From contig NZ_RXLZ01000009.1 of the NCBI RefSeq assembly GCF_003970865.1, positions 34,722-98,721 of the forward strand: a stretch of 64,000 bases of DNA, read 5' to 3'. Both the position numbers and the translations under genes were made by a program. Below the pieces are notes generated by a model. It did not search any database. It was given only the letters and a program-made list of their open reading frames with translations, and was not told the origin of the DNA. Below, in pieces: positions 35,646 to 46,900 of this stretch; within the stretch, counting starts at the first letter, position 1; each line of letters starts with the position of its first letter. This DNA is from Stenotrophomonas maltophilia (GTDB lineage: Bacteria > Pseudomonadota > Gammaproteobacteria > Xanthomonadales > Xanthomonadaceae).

Positions 35646-35819
35646 GGTAGGTGCCAAGCTTGCTTGGCACGCTTTCCACGCTGCCCTGCCGGCCAGCGGC
35701 CGGCACTACCGCATTCCCGGTAGGTGCCAAGCTTGATTGGCACGCTCTCCACGCTGCCCTGCCGGCCAGCGGCCTGCACTACCGCATCCCCGGTGGGTGC
35801 CAAGTTTGCTTGGCACGCC
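35646..35819. repeat. 73-bp tandem array made of composite REP dimers (2.4 units)
   Basis: Units start at 35646, 35719 and 35792, an exact 73-bp period; the last is partial (28 nt). A full unit has a GTGCCAAGC-TTGC-TTGGCAC palindrome, a CGCT-TTCCACGCTGCCC linker and an inverted TGCCGGCCAGCGGCCGGCA palindrome with a GTAG end. Units differ by a few substitutions, so the duplication is not recent. Confidence 0.88.
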
Positions 35820-35904
35820 TTTGCTTCGCCCTGTTATAGCCATCGCTATACAAACCAGCCCTGCCTGCGCGTTTCGCTGGAAATGCGCCACGCGCGAATC
35901 GCGA

Positions 35905-36030
35905 TGCTAAGCTTCGCGTCCCCTTGGGGAGTAGCCGGATTCCTACGCAGGAATCGTCCACGTCAACATACTCGGCCAGTGCGCCGTGGCGTGGACAACC
36001 ATGATGGTTGGCGAGACCAGCGGCCCGCGC
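35905..36030 (+). promoter_or_regulatory. yybP-ykoY manganese riboswitch upstream of mntP
   Basis: The conserved blocks are present in order: CCCCTTGGGGAGTAGCC at 35919-35935, CGTCAACATACTCG at 35961-35974 and TGGCGAGACC near 36008-36017. These are the L1 and L3 metal-site loops and the closing strand of the yybP-ykoY aptamer, which binds Mn2+ and in mntP leaders raises expression. The aptamer ends about 75 nt before the mntP ATG, leaving room for a translation or termination switch. The 5' boundary is approximate. Confidence 0.93.
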
Positions 36031-36097
36031 GCGCAACGTCAGGTTGGGCGCGAGCGCAGGCCGTGCGTCCGTCCTAGCCCGACCTCAGCAGCCGCCC

Positions 36098-36673
36098 ATG
36101 TCCCCCATTTCGATCCTCCTGATCGGCTTTGCCATGTCCACCGATGCCTTCGCCGCGGCGATCGGCAAGGGTGCGGCCATGCGCAAGCCGGTGTTCCGCG
36201 ATGCACTGCGTGCCGGCATCATCTTCGGCGTCATCGAGGCGATCACGCCCATCATCGGCTGGCTGCTCGGCCGCGCCGCGCTGCAGTACGTCGAAGCCTT
36301 CGACCACTGGATCGCCTTCGGCCTGCTCGGTGCGCTGGGCATCCACATGATCTACAACGGCCTGCGTCCGGACAGTGGCGAGGAAAACGAAGACCCCTCG
36401 CAGCACCACGGCTTCTGGAAGCTGGCGCTGACCGGTTTCGCCACCAGCATCGACGCGATGGCGGTGGGCATCGGCCTGGCCTTCATGGACGTGCATATCG
36501 GCGTGATGGCCGCGGTCATCGGCCTGTGCACGCTGACCATGGTCACCGCCGGCATCATGCTCGGCCGTGTGCTGGGCAGCATGGTGGGCAAGCGTGCCGA
36601 GATCATCGGTGGCGTGATCCTGGTGATCATCGGCGCGACGATCCTGTACGAACACCTGCACGGTGTGGGGTAA
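36098..36673 (+). CDS. mntP: Manganese efflux pump MntP (YebN)
   Basis: 191 residues, the standard length, with six membrane helices. It has the family's paired intramembrane acidic motifs: [12 protein letters not shown] in TM1 and [13 protein letters not shown] in TM4, each with an Asp that is needed for Mn2+ export. [18 protein letters not shown] at ATG 36098 is the normal N-terminus. The yybP-ykoY riboswitch just upstream shows that the gene responds to manganese. Convergent with the CrbS-like kinase gene; REP palindromes fill the 72 nt between their stops. Confidence 0.96.
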   Translation: MSPISILLIGFAMSTDAFAAAIGKGAAMRKPVFRDALRAGIIFGVIEAITPIIGWLLGRAALQYVEAFDHWIAFGLLGALGIHMIYNGLRPDSGEENEDPSQHHGFWKLALTGFATSIDAMAVGIGLAFMDVHIGVMAAVIGLCTLTMVTAGIMLGRVLGSMVGKRAEIIGGVILVIIGATILYEHLHGVG

Positions 36674-36692
36674 CGCTTCCGCGATTACGTGG

Positions 36693-36749
36693 TTGCCGGC
36701 CAGCGGCCGGCACTACCTGACGTCACATCCACGCATGGCGTGGATCTAC
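36693..36749. repeat. Two SMAG REP palindromes between mntP and the CrbS-like gene
   Basis: A TGCCGGCCAGCGGCCGGCA element at 36693-36716 and an ATCCACGCATGGCGTGGAT element at 36727-36749. The GTAG of the second contains the kinase stop codon TAG (36746-36748). Confidence 0.88.
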
Positions 36750-39700
36750 TGCGCGTCGCGCAGCGCGCCCAGGAAGGCGCGCAGCGAGGCCGGCTTGATC
36801 GGCTTGGTCAGCACGCGATAGCCGCGTTCGCGTGCCATCCGCTTCAGCTCGTCGCGGCCATCGGCGGTCAGCAACGCACCCGGCAGCGGGTAGCCGGCGG
36901 CTTCGCGCAGCGCCACCAGCGCATCCAGGCCATCCATGCGGTCGTGCAGGTGGTAATCCACCAGCATCACCTGAGGGCGCTCGGCAATCTTCTCCAGCGC
37001 CTGGTCGACGGTGGCAGCGGTGATCACCTGCACCTGCCAGCGACCCAGTAGCGCGCGCATGCCGTCGAGGATCTCTTCATCGTTGTCCACGCACAGCACG
37101 CGCAGGCCCGCCAGTGAATCGCTGCGCAATGGTACGGTCACGGCCTGTACCGGCGTGGCCAGCTCGGTGTAGCCCGGCAGCGGCGCCACCCGCGGCAGGA
37201 TGATCGAGAACATCGAACCACGACCCACGCGACTGCGTGCATTGAGGCGATGGTCGAGCAGGCGCGAGATGCGCTGGCAGATCGACAGGCCCAGCCCCAA
37301 CCCCTGCTCACCCCAATCGAACGGTTGCTGGTAGCGGTGGAACTCTTCGAAGATCTGCCGCATGTGGTGCTCGGGAATACCGGGGCCGGTATCCCATACC
37401 TGCAGCTCCACCTCGTCACCGCGCTGGCGCACGGCCAGCACGATGCGGCCCTGGCGGGTGTAGCGCAGCGCATTGGCCATGAAGTTCTGCAGCACGCGGC
37501 GCAGCAGACGGCGGTCACTGCGCACCCATGCAGGTCGTGCGAACAGGTCCAGGCGCAGGCCACGACCGGCGGCGACCGGGGTGTACTGTGCGGCCAGTTC
37601 GCGCATCAGCGCGCTCACGTCGAACTCGCCGATCACCGGATGCAGGCCACCGGCATCCAGACGCGATACATCCAGCAGGCCATCGAGCAGTTCTTCGGCC
37701 GCGCGCAGCGACGCATCCACGCGTTCGGCCAGATGCTTCTGCTCGTCGCTCACGTGATCACTGTCGCGCAGCGCGGAAGCAAACAGGCGCGCTGCATTCA
37801 ACGGCTGCAGCACGTCATGGCTGATCGCCGCCAGGAAGCGGGTCTTCGACTGCTGCGCGACCTCGGCCTCATGCGAGCGCTCGGCCACGCGCTGTTCCAG
37901 CGTCTCGTTGGCCTCCAACAGTGCTTTTTCCGCGTGCTTGTAGTCGGTGATGTCGTTGTAGCTGGTCACGTAACCGCCACCGGGCAGCGCCTGGCCACGC
38001 ATCTCGATCACCTTGCCGTCGCTGCGGGTGCGCTCGAACACGTGCGGTGAACCAGCGCGCATGTAGCCGATGCGGCGATTGATCTGCACTTCGATATCGC
38101 CCTCGCCCAGCTCGCCGCGCTCGGCGTTGTAGCGGATCAGGTCGGCCACGGGGCGGCCCACGTAGAGCATGCCGTCGGGGTAGCCGAACATGTCCTGGTA
38201 GCGACGATTCCACGCGGTCAGCCGCATGTCCGGATCGACCACGCTGACCCCGGCGCTGATGTTCTCCAGCGTGGTCGACAGGATCTCGCGGTTGAAGCGC
38301 AGTTCCTGTCCGGCTTCGTCCAGCACCGCCACCACTTCGCCCAGGTCCATGCCCGAGCCACGCAGCAGGCTGGTCAGCAGCAGGCGCGCCGAGGCCGCAC
38401 CAATCGACGCGGCCAGCAGGCGCTCGGTGAACTGCACCCACGGCCGGTCCGCTGGCGCCGAGGATTGCAGCTCCCGGCCCAGCGACTGCGCCTGCTCGAA
38501 GAACGAGCGCCGCGCATGGCGCTCGCCGACCACGCGCGAGGCCAGCGCCAGCAGATCGCCCACATGCACGTGACCCGGCCAACCACCCGCCACCGAGGGG
38601 CGTTCGGCATACGGGTCGAGGAAGGGTGCGGCGCGCAGGCGCTCGTCGACACCGGGCCGCCAGCGCGCGGACACCAGCATCATCGTTGCCGCATTGACCA
38701 GCAGCGACCAGAACGTGCCATGGGTCAGCGGGTCCCACCCGGTCATGCCAAACAGCTGTTGCGGACGCAGCCAGGTGATGCCGAACGGGCCGTCCTGCAC
38801 CCAGCCGGCATCCATCCAGCCGGCCATGGTCATCGCCGGCAGCAACAGCGTATACAACCAGGTGGCAAAGCCCAGCAGCATGCCGGTCTCGACACCGCGG
38901 CGGCTGGCACCGCGCCAGTACAGGCCGCCAATCAGGCCCGGCGCGAACTGCGCCACGGCGGCAAACGCCATCAGGCCGTAAGAGGCCAGGGTGCTGTCAT
39001 TGCTGCTGCTGCGGTAGTAGCTGTACGCCATCAGCGCCAGCAGCAGGATCGCAAGGCGTCGGATCCACAGCACCCGCGAGGCGACGTCGGCCGCTTCCTG
39101 GTGATCGCCACTGCGACGCAGCAGCACCGGCATCACCAGGTCGTTGCTGACCATGGTAGCCAGCGCGATGGACGAGACAATGACCATGCCGGTGGCCGCC
39201 GAGAAGCCGCCCACATAGGCGATCAGCGCCAGCGCATTGCGCCCTTCAGCCAACGGCAGCGCCAGCACCATCGAGTCATCGGCAACGCCGCTGCCCACGC
39301 CAAATAGGCTGACACCGGCCGTGGCGATCGGCAGCACCATCGCCGAAATCAGCACCAGATAGCCACCAAACATCCAGCGTGCACGGCGTACATCGCGCAC
39401 ATCACCGCATTCGACCACCGCCACATGGAACTGGCGCGGCAGGCAGATGATGGCGAGGAAGCTGAGCAGGGTCTGCGAGATGAAACCCACTGGCGGCAAC
39501 CCGGTGAACAGCGTATGCACCGACTCCACCACGGCCTCGTTGCGGTCGCTGAGCCAGACGTAGGCGAATACGCCCACCGCCACCATCGCCACCAGCTTGA
39601 TCACCGACTCCAGCGCAATGGCCAGCATCATGCCGTGGTGGTGCTCGGTGGCATCGACCTGGCGGGTACCGAACAGGGTGGCGAACAACGCCATCAGCAG

Positions 39701-40192
39701 CGCCACGTAAAGCGCCGGATCGGTGAAGAAGCCGGTCGGGCCGGTGTTGCCGGTCAGCACCTGCAGGCTCATCGCCACCGCTTTGTACTGCAGCGCCAGG
39801 TACGGAATGATGCCGATCAGCGCGATGATCGCCACCAGTGCCGCCAACCGCCGCGAGCGGCCGAAGCGCGAGGAGATGAAATCGGCGATGGAGACCACGT
39901 TCTGGCTGCGTGCGATCAGCGCCAGGCGCTCGATGATGCGCCAGCCGAACAGCAGCAGCAGCAGCGGGCCGATGTAGATCGGCAGGTAGCCCACGCCGTT
40001 GCGCACGGCGGTGCCGACCGCGCCGTAGAAGGTCCACGACGAGCAGTACACGGCCAGCGCCAGGCTGTAGACCACCGGCCGCAGCCACGGCCGGTCGGGG
40101 TACATCGGCCGACGGTCGCCCCACCACGCCACGCCGAACAGCAGCGCGGCATAGGCAACCGAGACCAGCAGCAGGATCCAGCTGGAGACCAC
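36746..40192 (-). CDS. crbS: CrbS-like sodium:solute symporter / hybrid histidine kinase
   Basis: 1148 residues from GTG 40192. Residues 1 to about 490 form a 12-13 helix sodium:solute symporter domain, beginning SWILLLVSVAYAALLFGVAW. A linker of the STAC type leads to a PAS domain (NISAGVSVVDPDMRLTAWN) and then to the H-box FLAAISHDVLQPLNAARLF, the N-box NFMANALRY, the G-box DTGPGIP and a C-terminal receiver domain (VLCVDNDEEILDG, phospho-Asp in VDYHLHDRMDG). This is the CrbS architecture, which senses acetate-related cues and phosphorylates CrbR to turn on acs. The stop codon lies in a REP. Confidence 0.88.
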   Translation of the reverse strand: MVSSWILLLVSVAYAALLFGVAWWGDRRPMYPDRPWLRPVVYSLALAVYCSSWTFYGAVGTAVRNGVGYLPIYIGPLLLLLFGWRIIERLALIARSQNVVSIADFISSRFGRSRRLAALVAIIALIGIIPYLALQYKAVAMSLQVLTGNTGPTGFFTDPALYVALLMALFATLFGTRQVDATEHHHGMMLAIALESVIKLVAMVAVGVFAYVWLSDRNEAVVESVHTLFTGLPPVGFISQTLLSFLAIICLPRQFHVAVVECGDVRDVRRARWMFGGYLVLISAMVLPIATAGVSLFGVGSGVADDSMVLALPLAEGRNALALIAYVGGFSAATGMVIVSSIALATMVSNDLVMPVLLRRSGDHQEAADVASRVLWIRRLAILLLALMAYSYYRSSSNDSTLASYGLMAFAAVAQFAPGLIGGLYWRGASRRGVETGMLLGFATWLYTLLLPAMTMAGWMDAGWVQDGPFGITWLRPQQLFGMTGWDPLTHGTFWSLLVNAATMMLVSARWRPGVDERLRAAPFLDPYAERPSVAGGWPGHVHVGDLLALASRVVGERHARRSFFEQAQSLGRELQSSAPADRPWVQFTERLLAASIGAASARLLLTSLLRGSGMDLGEVVAVLDEAGQELRFNREILSTTLENISAGVSVVDPDMRLTAWNRRYQDMFGYPDGMLYVGRPVADLIRYNAERGELGEGDIEVQINRRIGYMRAGSPHVFERTRSDGKVIEMRGQALPGGGYVTSYNDITDYKHAEKALLEANETLEQRVAERSHEAEVAQQSKTRFLAAISHDVLQPLNAARLFASALRDSDHVSDEQKHLAERVDASLRAAEELLDGLLDVSRLDAGGLHPVIGEFDVSALMRELAAQYTPVAAGRGLRLDLFARPAWVRSDRRLLRRVLQNFMANALRYTRQGRIVLAVRQRGDEVELQVWDTGPGIPEHHMRQIFEEFHRYQQPFDWGEQGLGLGLSICQRISRLLDHRLNARSRVGRGSMFSIILPRVAPLPGYTELATPVQAVTVPLRSDSLAGLRVLCVDNDEEILDGMRALLGRWQVQVITAATVDQALEKIAERPQVMLVDYHLHDRMDGLDALVALREAAGYPLPGALLTADGRDELKRMARERGYRVLTKPIKPASLRAFLGALRDAQ

Positions 40193-40263
40193 GCGCGCGT
40201 TTCCGTCGGGAGAACCCGCAGTGTAGGCCAGGCGTGGCCGGGGGTGCGGGCTCGTTGGGGGCA

Positions 40264-40320
40264 ACCACCCCCACCAAGGTGGGGGCCTACGCGGTGCGGG
40301 CCACGACCGTTGGTCGTGCC
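40264..40320. repeat. REP palindrome of a CCCCCACC-GGTGGGGG type plus a half-element
   Basis: CCACCCCCACCAAGGTGGGG stem with CTAC at its right end, so GTAG on the minus strand, then a GCCACGACCGTTGGTCGTG half-element. This GC-only stem is unlike the other SMAG subtypes in the window. Confidence 0.75.
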
Positions 40321-40327
40321 CGGCTTC

Positions 40328-42475
<2,148 letters not shown>

Positions 42476-42619
42476 GAGGCAATCCGGTACGACAGAACAG
42501 CCCGGGACCATAGCCGCTGGGGCCGGATGGGGCAACGGCCGATGGTTGGGGCGGCACGTTCATTGACGATGTTCGCCGCCTACAATCGATATCCCATCAC
42601 ATGCGGTCAGGGAAGCGGC

Positions 42620-42889
42620 ATGAGCGTCGGCATCGACCCGGGCACCCCCTATTCGCCGGTAAGCATTCACGAGACAGGTGGCAGTCGGCTGTTCCCTACT
42701 GCAGACGGCGAACTACTGACGCCTTCGGTTGTCGGCCATCCGGTGCACGGTCTGGCGAATTTCAAGCGCCGGATGGGCCCAGGCCGTCAGATCCGGCTGT
42801 GCGATCGGAGCTTCTGCTGCGAGGGACTGTTGCCACCGGATTTGAGGGGGCGCAATCCATCGGCCCATTTCTGGAGCTGCCACGCATGA
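42620..42889 (+). pseudogene. Truncated Hsp70 (HscC/DnaK-like) N-terminal fragment
   Basis: An 89-codon frame whose product aligns by eye with the first 100 residues of HscC. It has VGIDPGTPYSPVSI (normally GIDLGTTNS), then a RLFPTADGELLTPSVVG match to the strand-loop after the phosphate site, then NFKRRMGPGR and RLCDRSFCCEGLLPPDLRG. The phosphate loop has lost its second Thr, about 17 residues are missing before HPVHG, and the other 80% of the ATPase domain plus the peptide-binding domain are gone. Good Shine-Dalgarno (AGGGAAG) before the ATG; the stop overlaps the next start (ATGA). Likely a decayed gene that may still be translated. Confidence 0.8.
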
Positions 42890-43623
42890 GCGACGCATCG
42901 AAACTGACCGAACGCACTGCCGCCGAGGACCTTGCCCACCGCATCATCGCCAAGGGCCAGCAGTGCGATCCGGCAGCCTTCGCGTTGTGGTTCCAGCAGT
43001 GCCTGGAGCTGCAGAAGCTGACCGATTGCAAAGAACTGAAGCTGGCAACATGGCGGCTGCTGATGGGCGGGAACGTGCCGTTGCAGAGCGCGAATTTCGA
43101 GCGGCTTGACGCACACTTCCAGTGGTACGACCGAGGCAACGTACGCGAATCCTACGACATGGCCGCCCATGGCCGGAACATGCACATCCGCTGGTTGCTG
43201 TTGCGAGGCAACGAGGTTGCTCTTGCTCGCTACATGCATCGCGATGATGCACCGGTTTCTGTGGCACAAGCCCGCGCGCGCGTGGCTCGGCTGAGTGGGC
43301 CCTGGCGACCGCTACGCGCACGCTGGCAGGCGCGGTCAGCGCACACGCGACGCGAGATGCGCGACACTCTGCACTACCTGGTCGGCGAGCCCATCATGTG
43401 GTTCGTGGTTCCGCCACCGCCGTTGCAGCGCAAGCAGGTCCTGTTCTGGGCGGCAGCGGCCGGTAATCGGCTGCCTTCAGCGCCGCGCCGCCGAAGGCCC
43501 CTGTGGCAGCGTGTTGTCGTGGCGCTGCTGTTGGCGTGCACCCTGTTGGGCGTTGTAGCGATGGTCTACAGGGCCTCTACCGTGAATCGATCGGTGCAGG
43601 GTCCCGATGAAGCCAGCCCATGA
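42886..43623 (+). CDS. Hypothetical membrane-anchored protein, likely remnant of an Hsp70 partner
   Basis: 245 residues. It has a soluble part with LELQKLTDCKELKLATWRLL and NFERLDAHFQWYDRGN, an Arg-rich stretch near residue 200, and one C-terminal membrane helix (RVVVALLLACTLLGVVAMVY) followed by a polar tail. The helical WRLL/NFERLDAHF/W pattern and the C-terminal helix look like the C-terminal part of the long J-domain proteins that accompany HscC-type Hsp70s, but no HPD motif or J domain is present. That link is inference. Translationally coupled (ATGA overlap) to the Hsp70 remnant. Confidence 0.55.
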   Translation: MSDASKLTERTAAEDLAHRIIAKGQQCDPAAFALWFQQCLELQKLTDCKELKLATWRLLMGGNVPLQSANFERLDAHFQWYDRGNVRESYDMAAHGRNMHIRWLLLRGNEVALARYMHRDDAPVSVAQARARVARLSGPWRPLRARWQARSAHTRREMRDTLHYLVGEPIMWFVVPPPPLQRKQVLFWAAAAGNRLPSAPRRRRPLWQRVVVALLLACTLLGVVAMVYRASTVNRSVQGPDEASP

Positions 43624-43896
43624 GCGAATGATTGGGTTGCGGGTCACGACCGCGGTTCGGTCAGCGCATTGGTCCTGCTGGTCGTCGACAGCGGTACTTA
43701 CTGCGCATCACCCATCAGTTCTTGCAACGCTTCGCCCCGAAGGGGCTCGACGCGCTGAGCCCGGTTCGGTGGACACGGTCGTGATGGTCGCGCCGGTACG
43801 GATGCAGGTCTACTGGGCGAAAGACCTTCATGCTCATCAAGGCCGTCTGCGATGGCCTAACCGTTGATTGCGGCAGCGCCGTGCCCGGCGCTACCG
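43624..43896. other. Intergenic stretch without a recognised gene
   Basis: Almost 280 nt between the Hsp70-partner gene and the tamB 3' end. Only short chance frames are seen. A small CTTCGCCCCGAAG-type hairpin near 43728-43742 is the only structure noted. It could be part of the decayed Hsp70 locus. Confidence 0.4.
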
Positions 43897-43919
43897 CAGC
43901 CACGCATGGCGGGCTCTAC
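43897..43919. repeat. SMAG REP overlapping the tamB stop codon
   Basis: On the minus strand it reads GTAGAGCCCGCCATGCGTGG, a GTAG element with a partly decayed stem. The GTAG holds the TAG stop of tamB (43916-43918). Confidence 0.75.
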
Positions 43920-46900
43920 TTCTCCCGCCGCCAGTTGATCGACCCACGGTTTTCCACCGTGCTCGACTCCACTTCCACGTCGAAGCCACGACGCAGCAGG
44001 TACTTCAGCGTGATCACCGAACCAGCACCGACCAGCGACACGCCGTAGCCGACGTACAGCTTCGGCGAGATGTACTTGCCGACGCCGATCACCGAACCAC
44101 CCAGCGCGCGCGACTGGCTCACGCCGGCATCGTCCAGGCCCAGCTTGGCACCCAGCTGCGAGGCCAGCAGGCCGCTGCCCGCAGACAATGCGGCAGAGGC
44201 CGCGTTGACCTGCTGGGTCTGGTCGCTGCTGGCACCGGTCAGGCTGCGGCCCAGCACCAGGTAGGCCAGTGCTTCGGACTGCGACATCGCCGGATCGGAC
44301 CACACGTCCGCACGCGGTTGCTGCGCACGCCCGGTCACGTCGATGCCGGCGGTGACATCACCGATCCGGCGCTCGGCACGGATGTTGATGCGCGGGTCGG
44401 ACACCGCGTTGTAGTTCCAGGTGAGGTTGCCGCGGGTGATGGTCAGGTCCTGCCCATACGCCTTGTAGCGTCCACTCACTTCCAGGCCGCCATTGGCGGT
44501 CATCTCGCGGCCGGGCTTGGCCCAGACCTGCATCTTCCCGGTCAGCGCGCCCTTCAGGCCGAAGCCGGTCATCTTCACCTTGTCACCAAGGCTGACAACC
44601 AGCTCCATGTCCAACGGCGAGGTGCGCGACTCTTCCGGATCGGCCGGGTCCAGCACCACCACGTCTTCGGACACCGAGGTGCCGCGGTCCAGGCGCTCCA
44701 GGTCGATGTCGGCCTCGGGCACGTGCACGGTACCGCGCAGTTCCATCGCCGCCTTGGCCAGGGTGAAGTCGAGGTTGGGGTTGGCGACGATGCGCAGCTC
44801 GCTGGTGTTGGACAGCAGCACGTTGTCGCCGTGGATCTTCAACTGCAGCGGCTGTGCATCACCGAACCACGACAGGCCGCCATCGACATACAGCGTGCCC
44901 TGGCCCGAGTTGGCCTGCGCGGTGATCTTGGCCGAACCGTCGGGCTGGGCCACGAAGCTGCCCTTGCCCTGGTCGAAGGTCAGGCCCAGCGCCGGGAATT
45001 CACCCTTGAAATTGCTCAGCTGGGCGTCACCGCCCAGCGAGGGCTGGCCGCGCGTGCCGCGCAGGCTGACGTGGCCTTCGATCAGGCCGGTCGGGCGCAC
45101 GATGTCCGGCGAGAACAGCTCCAGCCAGTACAGCCGCGACATGTTGAGATAGAGCTCGCCGTTCAACGGCGCGCTGGCTTCCCAGCCGGTCTGCATCCTG
45201 GCATCGACAAAGCCGTTGCCCTGGAAGCCCATGCCCAGATAGCCCTTGATGCTGGCTGGGGTCATGTCGAGCTTGAGCGAGAACTGGTCATAGCGCACCA
45301 GCTCGCCGCGGGTGGTGTCCCCCACGGTGTTGCGGTTCTCGCCCAGGCGCACGCCGCCTTCCTTCGAGCGTACTTCCACATGGCCTTCCCAGGCGTTGCC
45401 GCGCGGGCGGATCTGCGCGTCCAGGCTGACATCGCCGCGCAGGTAGATGCGACGGCCGGATTGCGGCGGCAACCACGGCTGCACCAGCGCCAGTGGCAGT
45501 GCATCACTGCGCACCACCAGGCCCTCGCGCGGCCAGTTGGCCTGTGCGCACAGTGTGCCGCTGCTGGCAGCGGCCAGGCAGGCTTCGCCCAGCGTGTAGT
45601 TGCTGCCATTGATCGCGAACGCCGCCGGTGCACGCAGCGACCAGGCATCACCCTTCACCGGTGCGATGCGCAGCGCGGCCAGCTCGCCGCGCCACTGCGC
45701 GCCCTGTTGGCGGACGCTGCCCTGCAGCTCGATCGCGCCCATCTCGTTGCGGGTCTGCGCGGCCAGGCGCAGGTTGGAGACACTGCCCTGCGCATCCACG
45801 TTCAAGCGTTCCAGCAGCATGCCGGCATTGACCTGCTGGCCCTGGATCGCCAGCGTGCCGCTGTCGCCGCGCCACGGCAGGTGGCCCTTGATGCTCACGC
45901 TCTCGGCGCCGTAGCCGTCCCAGTTGAGGTTGTTGCCGACCAGGTCGGCGGTGATGTCCGGCGCATCGCGCGGGCCCTTCACCTGTACCTGCCCACGCAG
46001 GCCGCCATCGGCGCCCGGCAGCAGATCGCTCAGCTGCAGTGGCTCGAAGCGCGCATCGATGTCGAGGCGATCACCGACCTTGCCCGAAGCGGTCACCCGG
46101 CTGCTGCCCAGCGCCAGCTTCAGGTCACCCTGGCCCTGCGCGCCCTGCAGCGCGAACTTGCCCTGCGCATCGAGATTGCGCTGGCGCAGCACGCCCTTCA
46201 GCGACGGCAGATCGACCGTGGCTTCCAGCGTGCCGGCGGTGCCCGGCGGCGCGTTTGCCGGCGGCGGCAGCTGGCGGCCCTTGGAGGCCAGGTTGCCGGA
46301 CAGGCGGCCATTCCAGCCCGGCACGAAATAGCCGGGGTCGAAGTCCTTCAGCGTGGCCTTGGCATCCCAGTCAAGCTGCGGTGCCCACGCCACCTGGCCT
46401 TCCACCTGCAGCTGGCCACCCGGCGTCTGCGCCTGCAGCTGGTGGATCGACGCGGCCTGGTCGTTGCCGCGCACATCGAAGTGCAGCTGCGCCTTCTGCG
46501 CGTCACGCTCGACCTCGGCGCGGCCGATCGCGGCCCAGGCCTTCAGGGTACCGGCCAGACCGAAGCGTGCCTCGTTCAAGGTGACCGGCACCGGTGCACT
46601 GCCGGCGGTGTTCGGGTCCGCCGCTGGCACGTAGGTCAGATCATGTGCGACCACCGAGAAGTTGAGCTTCTGCTGGTCTTCCTGGCTGAAATCGGCGGTG
46701 CCCTCAAGCCGTGCTTCGCCACCAAGGCCCTTCACCAGCAGCGGCGAGACCTTCAGTACCTGGTCCTGCAGCGACACCACCGACGGTGCCAGTTCCAGTT
46801 CCTGATCGCCCTGCTTCACCTTGCCGCGCAGGTTGGCGTTGCCGCCCTTGCCGGCAGCGGTGAAGTCCAGCGCCAGCGGCGCGATCGCCGAGCTGGCCAG

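Noticed and set aside
42601..42885. Upstream extension of the 245-residue protein in its own frame
   Set aside because: The extended N-terminus is Arg-rich and shares no family features; the overlapping frame in another phase encodes the Hsp70-like segment.
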